DNA of 5,287 nt from Halanaerobiales bacterium (lineage in GTDB: Bacteria > Bacillota_F > Halanaerobiia > DY22613). A program made the translations under genes and the position numbers. Numbering within the stretch: the stretch's first letter is position 1; each line of letters opens with the position of its first letter. The notes beneath the pieces are model-generated. The model saw only the letters and a list, made by a program, of their open reading frames with translations. It searched no databases and was not told where the DNA came from. This document shows, one piece after another, positions 1-5,257 of this stretch. The stretch is from the NCBI GenBank assembly GCA_023128035.1, contig JAGMES010000247.1, positions 1 to 5,287 of the forward strand, read 5' to 3'.

Positions 1-1536
1 CCTTATAGGTAGACTATAAACTTTGTTGTGGTTGTGCATTGTTGCCTCACTGTTCCAGGTTTCAATTCCTTATAGGTAGACTATAAACTGGGAAATATTA
101 TAGAAATCGTTTTGTTAATAACTAGTTTCAATTCCTTATAGGTAGACTATAAACGTTTTTTGCTTTTTTCATGTTTGACACTCCTTTATAAGTTTCAATT
201 CCTTATAGGTAGACTATAAACTTAAAGTTGAATTTTAGGAATCCATTCATTACATCAGTTTCAATTCCTTATAGGTAGACTATAAACAAGAAAAGCACTA
301 TTGGAAAGATCGTTATTGAGGAGTTTCAATTCCTTATAGGTAGACTATAAACTTTGATATGTTTGAAATACTGACCAGCAAGAAAAGGTTTCAATTCCTT
401 ATAGGTAGACTATAAACTCGGATCATATTCTATTTTATGAATGTTATTACAAGTTTCAATTCCTTATAGGTAGACTATAAACTAAATGCATCTTCTGCTT
501 TATCAATGACCGTAACTAGTTTCAATTCCTTATAGGTAGACTATAAACAGTATTTGGTGCTGAAGAGTACCATGAGCAATATAAGTTTCAATTCCTTATA
601 GGTAGACTATAAACTTTTTATTAAAGTTTACTAAAAGTGTTTCTACATAGTTTCAATTCCTTATAGGTAGACTATAAACAAGTATTTGGTGCTGAAGAGT
701 ACCATGAGCAATATAAGTTTCAATTCCTTATAGGTAGACTATAAACGAATAAACGGTTCTAATCTCGCGATAGCAGTTCTTGTTTCAATTCCTTATAGGT
801 AGACTATAAACTCTCCGCTCATATAAAGTTTGTAGTACATAACACAAGTTTCAATTCCTTATAGGTAGACTATAAACTGGTTGCAGTTTCTTCGTTAGCT
901 TCCCCTTTGTCGAGTTTCAATTCCTTATAGGTAGACTATAAACTTAAGAAGCCTACTCGTGGTGCGTTAGGTAATGGTTGTTTCAATTCCTTATAGGTAG
1001 ACTATAAACTGTTTCGTTGTATGAAGGCAGTGTATAAGCATCAGTTTCAATTCCTTATAGGTAGACTATAAACGTCAAATTTCTTTTGGCTGATGGTCGG
1101 CATCTCGTCGGTTTCAATTCCTTATAGGTAGACTATAAACAAGCTATTGTATGATAAGACCTTGCATCTATAGCAAGTTTCAATTCCTTATAGGTAGACT
1201 ATAAACACTCTTGAGTGACAGAGAATTATTCAGCGTACTAAAGTTTCAATTCCTTATAGGTAGACTATAAACGCACGATACTTATATAACCGATCATCCA
1301 AAGAACAAGTTTCAATTCCTTATAGGTAGACTATAAACTAGCGGTAGTCTTTCCGATCTTGGCAAGAGTACCTAAGTTTCAATTCCTTATAGGTAGACTA
1401 TAAACTCTTGACTGAAATTCTGCCCATCTATCGATACAGAAGTTTCAATTCCTTATAGGTAGACTATAAACATTGACTGTATTGACAGAATGAAGGGTGG
1501 TAGTAGGTTTCAATTCCTTATAGGTAGACTATAAAC
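1..1536 (-). CRISPR. CRISPR array, 24 repeats and 23 spacers, leader on the right
   Basis: A 30-nt repeat, beginning GTTTCAATTCC and ending ACTATAAAC on the plus strand, recurs at intervals of 64-67 nt with no visible variation. The first copy (1-21) is cut by the window edge, so the array continues to the left. Full copies start at 59, 125, 192, 258, 323, 388, 453, 519, 585, 650, 717, 782, 848, 914, 980, 1044, 1111, 1177, 1243, 1309, 1376, 1442 and 1507. Spacers are 34-37 nt. On the minus strand the repeat ends in ATTGAAAC, the usual 8-nt crRNA 5' tag of clostridial type I-B and type III systems, so transcription runs right to left and the newest spacer is 1472-1506. The repeat can fold: TTATAG and CTATAA pair around a 5-nt loop. 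No cas genes are present here, so the subtype (I-B more likely than III, from spacer length and repeat) is inferred. Uniform repeats and a clear leader suggest an array kept active. Confidence 0.98.
549..716 (-). repeat. Duplicated spacer (549-584 and 680-716)
   Basis: The 36-nt spacer at 549-584 and the 37-nt spacer at 680-716 are identical except that the second has one extra A at its left end. An unrelated spacer (615-649) sits between them. In crRNA orientation the extra base is at the 3', PAM-distal end, and the leader-proximal ends agree exactly. In one plus-strand frame the shared sequence reads VFGAEEYHEQY, a plausible protein-coding protospacer; this is inference only. Confidence 0.95.
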
Positions 1537-1624
1537 CCATTCAACCCGCATGTATAAAGGGTTCGTCATCTGATAGAAATCCTCAAAAAATCTTATCTCA
1601 AGTCTACATCTCAGAACAAACCCT

Positions 1625-1633
1625 ATTATATCA
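1625..1633 (-). promoter_or_regulatory. Leader-proximal promoter, extended -10
   Basis: The minus strand reads TGATATAAT, a perfect -10 hexamer (1625-1630) with the TG extension. No good -35 stands 17-18 nt upstream, which is common for extended -10 promoters. The expected start, near 1618, would give a pre-crRNA with about 80 nt before the first repeat. Confidence 0.55.
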
Positions 1634-1655
1634 ACAAAAATTGTAGATTCCACAC

Positions 1656-1701
1656 TGTCGTCGATCCCCCAGAGTTTTTGCACTACTACAGATCGACGAC
1701 A
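1656..1701 (-). repeat. Inverted repeat in the CRISPR leader
   Basis: Arms at 1656-1666 (TGTCGTCGATC) and 1691-1701 (GATCGACGACA) match perfectly over 11 bp around a 24-nt centre. The arms are much richer in GC than their surroundings. From memory, leaders of clostridial I-B arrays carry a similar GATCGAC dyad, but this is not checked. It could be a protein site guiding spacer integration or transcription, or an RNA hairpin in transcripts from the distal promoter. No U-tract follows it, so it is not a terminator. Confidence 0.8.
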
Positions 1702-1718
1702 CATATCTAAAAACATAC

Positions 1719-1769
1719 ATTCTTTTATATTTACAATTTTATCATGTTTAATATCTAATTTCAATATCA
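1719..1769 (-). repeat. 51-bp direct repeat, copy 1 (distal leader)
   Basis: This matches 4201-4251 at 48 of 51 positions in the same orientation; the three differences lie between 1747 and 1754. Similarity stops sharply on the right (after 1769) and fades over about 8 nt on the left. The copy contains a complete sigma-A-like promoter directed at the CRISPR array. Confidence 0.9.
1736..1764 (-). promoter_or_regulatory. Leader-distal promoter P1
   Basis: On the minus strand TTGAAA (1759-1764) and TAAAAT (1736-1741) are separated by exactly 17 nt, and the -10 is preceded by TGA (extended -10). The expected start is near 1729. A transcript would run through the leader inverted repeat into the array. 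All three differences from the copy at 4218-4246 fall in the 17-nt spacer, so both hexamers and the TG extension are conserved. Confidence 0.6.
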
Positions 1770-1809
1770 TCTCTCTGAAATCTCTCTTTCTGAAGAGACT
1801 TATTCTCTT

Positions 1810-2041
1810 TTAAAAGGCCGTTTCCAAAAATGAATTTTCATTACAACGAAAACAATAATCTTTTACGTTACAATTAAGGCATTTTTGATCTATCCTACAT
1901 GTTTCTAAAAACTTATCAACTTCATTCTGATTCCAAATTTCTTCAATAGTTTGCTTAGTTATATTACCAAAAGAAATATTAGCTAATTTCTCACAAATAC
2001 TTGCTTCCTTTCATAAACAAAAAAATTCTTAGATACTTTCC
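1810..2041 (-). pseudogene. Radical SAM/SPASM peptide maturase, C-terminal remnant
   Basis: After an in-frame TGA (2011-2013), 66 codons are open to a TAA at 1810-1812. The peptide contains CEKLANISFGNI, then EEIWN, then cysteines spaced C-x5-C-x2-C-x5-C-x2-C (residues 38, 44, 47, 53, 56). This is the signature of a SPASM-type domain, which binds auxiliary iron-sulfur clusters in radical SAM enzymes that modify RiPP precursors. Such enzymes are usually 350-500 residues. Here the whole radical SAM barrel with its CxxxCxxC motif is missing. Between the exporter stop and the TGA, another frame reads KYLRIFLFMKGSKY, which would fit just before the CEK segment if one frameshift near 1995-2000 is assumed. 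So the remnant probably starts right after the exporter and carries both a large 5' deletion and a frameshift. The family assignment is firm from motifs; the loss of function is inferred. Confidence 0.8.
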
Positions 2042-3778
2042 TTAGCTCACTTGTTGATCGTTTAAGTAATTCAAGTAAACTTCTTTATCTTCATTCATTA
2101 ATTCCTTAATAGTTAAGTATTTTTTAATATTCTTATTTTTTACTAAACAAACAGCATCAAAATATTCTGGCTCGACTATTTTGTGAGATATGAATAATAC
2201 TGTTTTATCTTTTATGAATTCTTTAATATTTGTCCAAATATAATGTTCTGTTTCCAAATCTAAACCTGTAAACAGTTCATCAAAAATGATAATTTTGGGA
2301 TTTTGTAAAAATAGTCGTGCAATAGATATTCTTTGTTTCTGACCACCAGATAAAGATGCTCCATTATTACCTAAAACCTCAAATAATCCATCTTTTAACT
2401 GTGAGCGTATAAAATCAGCAATTTGTGCTTTTTTCAAAGCGCTCCACATTTCCTCCTCTGTAGCGTCTTCTTTAACACATTTTAAATTTTCAAAGATTGT
2501 TCCATCCAAAATAAACGCTTCTTGTGGTAAATATCCAACATTTTTACGCAAATTACCTAAGTTAATCTTTTGAAGAATAACATCATCTATAATAATTTCG
2601 CCACTAAGAGGCTGATAAAAGCCTTTGAGTAAATATGATATTGTAGTTTTCCCCTGACCACTCTTTCCTAAAAACAGTACTTTTTCTTTAGGTTTTATTT
2701 CTAAATTTGTATCAGTATAAATTTCTTCGTCCTTATATTTGAAATTTAAGTCTTTAATAACTATCTTTCCATCAAATACTAACATTGAGCCGGTTTCCTT
2801 ATTCTCCAATTCTTCCATTTCATAATATTCGAAAAAACGTTCCATACCAGCAATAGCATGATTAATTTGAGCATTACTTTGAGTCACTCGCAAAATAGGA
2901 TCATAAATAAGTTTTAAATAGGTATAAAATGCAATAAGCTCACCAATAGTTAAGTTTTTATTTAAAACCATATATCCACCTAACCACAAAATAATAACAC
3001 CGCTAAAGTTAATAACTAATATAGTAATCCCACTCAACAAATAACCAAATATTTCGCCACGTATCATAGCTTTTTTCAAATCTATACTCAGAATATTATG
3101 TTTTTTCATTTCTTGATTTTCACAACAAAAATTCTTGATCAAAATAATTTTTGAAAAACTATTAACAAAAAAACTCATTAGTTCTGCAAAAAATTGCCTC
3201 GTTATATGTGATTGCTTTCTTAATTTTTTACTAAAATATTTATTTAAACCAATAAATATAGGTATAGTAATTACAGTGATTATTGCTAAAATAGCATTCA
3301 TTCTGAAAAGAATAAAAAAGATAACAAATATTTTAAGAGTATTGATAAGTATATTATCTAAAATAAAAGATAATAACGTATGTATCTCAGCAGCATCATC
3401 CCTTAATCTACTAACAATATTTCCAACTTTTTCTTTTGTAAAAAAAGACATCTTCATGTTCAATAAACGTTCATACAAAGCATTTCTTACATCTATAACA
3501 ATTGTTTCAGAAAAATTTGTATAGATATAATTTGAAAAGAAAAAAAATATATTTGATAATAAATATATTCCAAACATAGCTACACCAAATAAAGTTAGTT
3601 TATCATAATTTTGCGAAACAAGAACGTCATCAACTAAAAATTTAATCAATAATGGAACGAATAAAATTAGAGCTGTAGCAAATTGATTTAATATGATTGC
3701 AAGCATATTCTTAAACATATATGGCTTCATAAAAGGATAACTTTTTTTAATTAATCTTACTAGTAAACTTAAGTCCAT
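2042..3778 (-). CDS. ABC exporter, fused membrane and ATPase domains
   Basis: This 578-residue protein is a half-transporter of the type I exporter (ABCB/MsbA-like) class and would act as a homodimer in the cell membrane. Residues 1-310 form the six-helix domain, with hydrophobic stretches near 23-48, 62-85, 133-180 and 241-295. The ATPase domain follows: A-loop Tyr348, Walker A GKSGQGKTT (371-379), Q-loop Gln419, signature LSGGQ (476-480), Walker B ending FDE (Asp500, Glu501), D-loop near 506 and H-loop His532. All key residues are intact, so it should be active. There is no N-terminal C39 peptidase domain, so it would export its substrate without cutting a leader at a Gly-Gly site. It lies 66 nt behind the small Cys peptide gene on the same strand and just before a maturase remnant, so peptide export is the likely job. 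The start ATG (3776-3778) is preceded by AAGGGAG 9 nt upstream. The exact substrate cannot be read from the sequence. Confidence 0.95.
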   Translation of the reverse strand: MDLSLLVRLIKKSYPFMKPYMFKNMLAIILNQFATALILFVPLLIKFLVDDVLVSQNYDKLTLFGVAMFGIYLLSNIFFFFSNYIYTNFSETIVIDVRNALYERLLNMKMSFFTKEKVGNIVSRLRDDAAEIHTLLSFILDNILINTLKIFVIFFILFRMNAILAIITVITIPIFIGLNKYFSKKLRKQSHITRQFFAELMSFFVNSFSKIILIKNFCCENQEMKKHNILSIDLKKAMIRGEIFGYLLSGITILVINFSGVIILWLGGYMVLNKNLTIGELIAFYTYLKLIYDPILRVTQSNAQINHAIAGMERFFEYYEMEELENKETGSMLVFDGKIVIKDLNFKYKDEEIYTDTNLEIKPKEKVLFLGKSGQGKTTISYLLKGFYQPLSGEIIIDDVILQKINLGNLRKNVGYLPQEAFILDGTIFENLKCVKEDATEEEMWSALKKAQIADFIRSQLKDGLFEVLGNNGASLSGGQKQRISIARLFLQNPKIIIFDELFTGLDLETEHYIWTNIKEFIKDKTVLFISHKIVEPEYFDAVCLVKNKNIKKYLTIKELMNEDKEVYLNYLNDQQVS

Positions 3779-3799
3779 ATCTTTTCTCTCCCTTGAAAA

Positions 3800-3832
3800 T
3801 GACTAGTACTGAACATAATTCAATACTAGTCA
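3800..3832 (-). terminator. Intergenic hairpin between peptide and exporter genes
   Basis: Perfect 9-bp arms TGACTAGTA (3800-3808) and TACTAGTCA (3824-3832) enclose a further 4-bp stem after one mismatch. On the minus strand it is followed only by TTTTC, a short U-run. It may be a leaky terminator or an RNA stabiliser giving more precursor than exporter message, a common design in bacteriocin operons. That role is inferred. Confidence 0.6.
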
Positions 3833-3844
3833 AAAATGTTTTCA

Positions 3845-3940
3845 TTACTTAACTGTGTTATTATTCTGATTACAACCTGAACCACAGCCACCCATAACAG
3901 TTACTTTTTCGTCAAGTACTTCAAACTTAGGAATTTTCAT
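3845..3940 (-). CDS. Small Cys-containing peptide, probable RiPP precursor
   Basis: The gene encodes 31 residues. The N-terminal part, MKIPKFEVLDEKVTVM, is charged and leader-like. It is followed by GGCGSGCNQNNN and a short TVK tail. Cys19 and Cys23 form a C-x3-C pair in a Gly/Asn-rich core, as expected for a thioether-bearing (sactipeptide- or ranthipeptide-like) product. The start ATG (3938-3940) has a strong AAAGGAGT site 6-8 nt upstream. The reading frame stays open upstream to 4036, but that extension crosses the promoter and is rejected. The exporter follows in the same direction, and a radical SAM maturase remnant lies behind that, which is the typical precursor-exporter-maturase set. 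I do not recognise the peptide family. The Gly17-Gly18 pair resembles a double-glycine cleavage site, but no C39 peptidase is visible here. Precursor role: inferred from size, composition and context. Confidence 0.8.
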   Translation of the reverse strand: MKIPKFEVLDEKVTVMGGCGSGCNQNNNTVK

Positions 3941-4007
3941 TGTTGTCACTCCTTTCTTTTTCAAAATAATATTACAATTTTTTTCAATGTTCATTTTCAT
4001 CTCTTGC

Positions 4008-4036
4008 ATTATATCATTTTTGGTAAAATAGTTCAA
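4008..4036 (-). promoter_or_regulatory. Promoter of the peptide-exporter operon
   Basis: TTGAAC (4031-4036) and TATAAT (4008-4013) are separated by 17 nt on the minus strand, and the -10 has a TGA extension. The predicted start near 4001 leaves about 60 nt of untranslated leader before the peptide ATG at 3940. This is among the best sigma-A-like sites in the window. Confidence 0.75.
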
Positions 4037-4110
4037 TGTATATAAATATTTTTTTACAAATTAATTTATTTTTTCTGTATTATTCATTATTGTCTTCAGT
4101 CAATGAAAAT

Positions 4111-4147
4111 CTAAAAAAGGGAATGTCTGTTCTTTAGACATTCCCTT
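4111..4147 (-). terminator. Intrinsic terminator
   Basis: A perfect 12-bp stem, AAGGGAATGTCT (4117-4128) with AGACATTCCCTT (4136-4147), has a 7-nt loop. On the minus strand it is followed by TTTT and then AGATTTT. The plus-strand side has no T-run, so it acts on minus-strand transcripts from the small-RNA candidate and from the HTH gene upstream. Confidence 0.85.
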
Positions 4148-4211
4148 AATAATATCTCACATATTAAAATTGCCAATGAAAGTTGTGTTTGGCAAGATAA
4201 ATTCTTTTATA
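4111..4211 (-). ncRNA. Candidate small RNA, about 100 nt
   Basis: The minus strand has a promoter at 4218-4246, a predicted start near 4211 and a strong intrinsic terminator ending near 4111. Between them, TTGCCAA and TTGGCAA (4170-4176 and 4189-4195) can form a 7-bp hairpin with a 12-nt loop. The only in-frame start seen is an ATG followed at once by TGA, so no peptide is likely. No stretch resembling the CRISPR repeat or its ATTGAAAC tag is visible inside, so it does not look like a crRNA mimic. Its promoter is almost the same as the distal promoter of the CRISPR leader. The terminator could instead simply serve the upstream HTH gene, which ends about 200 nt away. Confidence 0.45.
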
Positions 4212-4251
4212 TTTACAATTTTATCATGCTTTATACCTAATTTCAATATCA
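4201..4251 (-). repeat. 51-bp direct repeat, copy 2
   Basis: This is the second copy of the distal CRISPR-leader element (1719-1769), 48 of 51 identical and in the same orientation, about 2.48 kb away. There is no CRISPR repeat near it. The two copies flank the peptide, exporter and maturase remnant. Confidence 0.9.
4218..4246 (-). promoter_or_regulatory. Promoter of the small-RNA candidate
   Basis: TTGAAA (4241-4246) and TAAAAT (4218-4223) are spaced 17 nt apart with a TGA before the -10. It lies wholly within the repeated 51-bp element. The hexamers are identical to those in the CRISPR leader copy, so both transcripts may be made under the same conditions. Confidence 0.6.
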
Positions 4252-4355
4252 ATAGTATTTATATATTTAAATAACTTAAAAGTACAAATCTTCTATCTCA
4301 CTCTTTTATATTCTATTATTTATTCCTAACTTTAAGACTTTTTTATCTATGTATA

Positions 4356-4565
4356 TTATTTCAATATAACATATTTTCTAAAGTTCATTTTTTCCTTTTC
4401 ACATAGTTTCATTAAACCCGTTATGAATTTTTTCCCAATACCTCTTTCTTTTCGTAATACTCGATACACATACGAGTAATCCACTCCTAATTTTTGAGCA
4501 AACATTACTTCACTCCAGCCTTTATTTTCTATCAATCTCTTAACTGCATCATGATTCAATCTCAT
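4356..4565 (-). CDS. Small XRE-type helix-turn-helix regulator
   Basis: A 69-residue protein made of little more than one Cro/CI-like DNA-binding domain. The helix-turn-helix spans roughly residues 18-40: FAQKLGVDYSYVYRVLRKER matches the usual positioning-helix, turn and recognition-helix pattern. Small single-domain regulators of this kind are common in prophages, integrative elements and next to defence or toxin genes, where they bind DNA as dimers. The start ATG (4563-4565) has GGAGG about 7 nt upstream. It is divergent from the two-HTH gene at 4705, with 139 nt between the starts, so mutual or self-regulation is plausible. Its target is unknown. Its transcript would run to the terminator at 4117-4147. 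Confidence 0.85.
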   Translation of the reverse strand: MRLNHDAVKRLIENKGWSEVMFAQKLGVDYSYVYRVLRKERGIGKKFITGLMKLCEKEKMNFRKYVILK

Positions 4566-4591
4566 AAAATCCCTCCATTTTATTTTTATTA

Positions 4592-4597
4592 ATTATA
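4592..4597 (-). promoter_or_regulatory. Possible -10 of the small HTH gene
   Basis: TATAAT on the minus strand lies 27 nt before the ATG at 4565. No convincing -35 is found at 16-19 nt upstream, so an activator or a weak promoter is possible. Confidence 0.35.
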
Positions 4598-4636
4598 TAG
4601 TAACATTTCCACTAATTTTTAAAAGAGCTTTTTCTA

Positions 4637-4666
4637 TTGACTTTTTCGTATATTTGGACATATAAT
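4637..4666 (+). promoter_or_regulatory. Promoter of the two-HTH gene
   Basis: TTGACT (4637-4642) and TATAAT (4661-4666) are separated by 18 nt. The start is expected near 4673, about 30 nt before the GTG at 4705. Confidence 0.7.
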
Positions 4667-4673
4667 ATTAGTC
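4657..4673. promoter_or_regulatory. Possible operator over the -10
   Basis: An imperfect 17-nt dyad, GAC at 4657-4659 mirrored by GTC at 4671-4673 with 6 of 8 base pairs matching, covers the -10 of the plus-strand promoter. A bound repressor would block this promoter. Either neighbouring HTH protein could be the binder. This is weak evidence in an AT-rich region. Confidence 0.25.
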
Positions 4674-4704
4674 ATGAAGCCATATACTATTGGAGGGATT
4701 AAAT

Positions 4705-5235
4705 GTGGTATCTTCCGCAAAAAAAATACTTCAGGCAGCAGTTATAGACAGTCTTAAGAAAGAAAATAAAGTAACTTATAGAAAAATTGCAGAATCAATT
4801 GATGTACATAACTCTACTATTCAAAAAGTATCAAAAGGTCTCAGACTCTTATCTCAAGAAAAGTTTAATTTACTTTGTAAAACTTGGAATATTAATTTAA
4901 GCGGCATAGTTGAGATACTAGAATTAAACGATTTAAAAAAATTACAGCGAAAATCATTATTAAAAATCTTGAAAGCTAGAGAAGTTGATTTAGAAAGTTT
5001 ATCCGCCAAAACTGGTATTTCTATTCTTGATCTAAACCATATTGAACGAGAAAAACGTCAACCTACTGATAAAGAAATCCTAAAAATTTGTGAAGTTTTA
5101 GATATAGAATCTCATATTATTACTGAGGGGATACTAGCATTAGTTTTTGAAATCATCGAAAAAGGTCTAAAATATATTTATATGGAACCTTCTGCCATTG
5201 AAGCTGTGATTAAATTTTTGGAAGCTGAAATTTAA
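4705..5235 (+). CDS. Regulator with two helix-turn-helix domains
   Basis: A 176-residue protein from a GTG start. Residues about 23-63 (TYRKIAESIDVHNSTIQKVSKG) form one HTH. Residues about 85-133 form a second, typical XRE/Cro-CI domain (LSAKTGISILDLNHIEREKR, then KEILKICEVLDI). The last 40 residues are mostly helical and hydrophobic and may serve dimerisation. No catalytic or membrane segment is visible. The start is a choice: GGAGGG at 4692-4697 lies 7 nt before the GTG and sits on top of a possible in-frame TTG at 4690, so TTG is rejected. An ATG at 4703 shares the same ribosome site but is in another frame and stops after 14 codons. Divergent from the 69-residue HTH gene, it probably regulates itself or that neighbour. 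The specific function is unknown. Confidence 0.8.
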   Translation: MVSSAKKILQAAVIDSLKKENKVTYRKIAESIDVHNSTIQKVSKGLRLLSQEKFNLLCKTWNINLSGIVEILELNDLKKLQRKSLLKILKAREVDLESLSAKTGISILDLNHIEREKRQPTDKEILKICEVLDIESHIITEGILALVFEIIEKGLKYIYMEPSAIEAVIKFLEAEI

Positions 5236-5257
5236 AAAACCCAACAGAAGTTGAGTT
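5234..5257 (-). terminator. Terminator hairpin after the two-HTH gene
   Basis: Arms 5238-5245 and 5250-5257 pair over 8 positions with one mismatch around an AGAA loop. On the minus strand a run of six T follows, making a fair terminator for transcripts entering from the right. On the plus strand no T-run follows, because the putative insertion-sequence end begins at once. It may have been bidirectional before. Confidence 0.55.

Larger units (their letters stand above)
1537..1770 (-). promoter_or_regulatory. CRISPR leader
   Basis: This is the non-repetitive flank on the leader side of the array, as set by the ATTGAAAC tag of the repeat. It holds, in transcription order, a distal promoter (1736-1764), an 11-bp inverted repeat (1656-1701), an extended -10 promoter (1625-1633) and about 80 nt leading into the first repeat. 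An open reading frame of 86 codons crosses the region on the minus strand (1510-1770). It ends inside the last repeat, has no ribosome binding site of note and covers the inverted repeat and promoters, so it is taken as chance. The right boundary is approximate. It is set where similarity to the second copy at 4201-4251 stops and about 40 nt before the maturase remnant. Confidence 0.8.
3941..4355. other. Intergenic region between peptide gene and HTH gene
   Basis: This gap of about 415 nt holds the peptide operon's leader and promoter (to 4036), an AT-rich stretch without signals (4037-4110), the small-RNA candidate with its terminator and promoter (4111-4251), and about 100 nt of AT-rich DNA after the 69-residue HTH gene (4252-4355) in which I see no gene or clear signal. 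Confidence 0.7.

Noticed and set aside
1510..1770. Minus-strand open frame of 86 codons
   Set aside because: It lies over the CRISPR leader with its promoters and inverted repeat, ends inside the last repeat, and shows no recognisable domain. Its first 17 codons correspond to the repeated promoter element, not to a conserved protein.
1775..1805. Terminator after the maturase remnant
   Set aside because: TCTCTT and AAGAGA form only a 6-bp stem, and no T-run follows on the minus strand.
3135..3524. Plus-strand open frame of 129 codons
   Set aside because: It is antisense to the membrane domain of the exporter and reflects the AT-rich hydrophobic codons of that gene.
3941..4036. Longer N-terminus for the small Cys peptide
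   Set aside because: The extension begins at the -35 region and crosses the -10 and the predicted transcript start. The internal ATG at 3938-3940 has a strong ribosome site.
4100..4211. A crRNA-like guide or CreA-type mimic inside the small-RNA candidate
   Set aside because: No match to the repeat, its hairpin or the ATTGAAAC tag can be seen on either strand.
4309..4376. Possible third copy of the 51-bp leader element around the end of the 69-residue HTH gene
   Set aside because: ATATTGAAAT, GATAAAA and ATATAAAAGA occur in order on the minus strand, but with different spacing and without a promoter-like layout. Chance similarity in AT-rich DNA is more likely.
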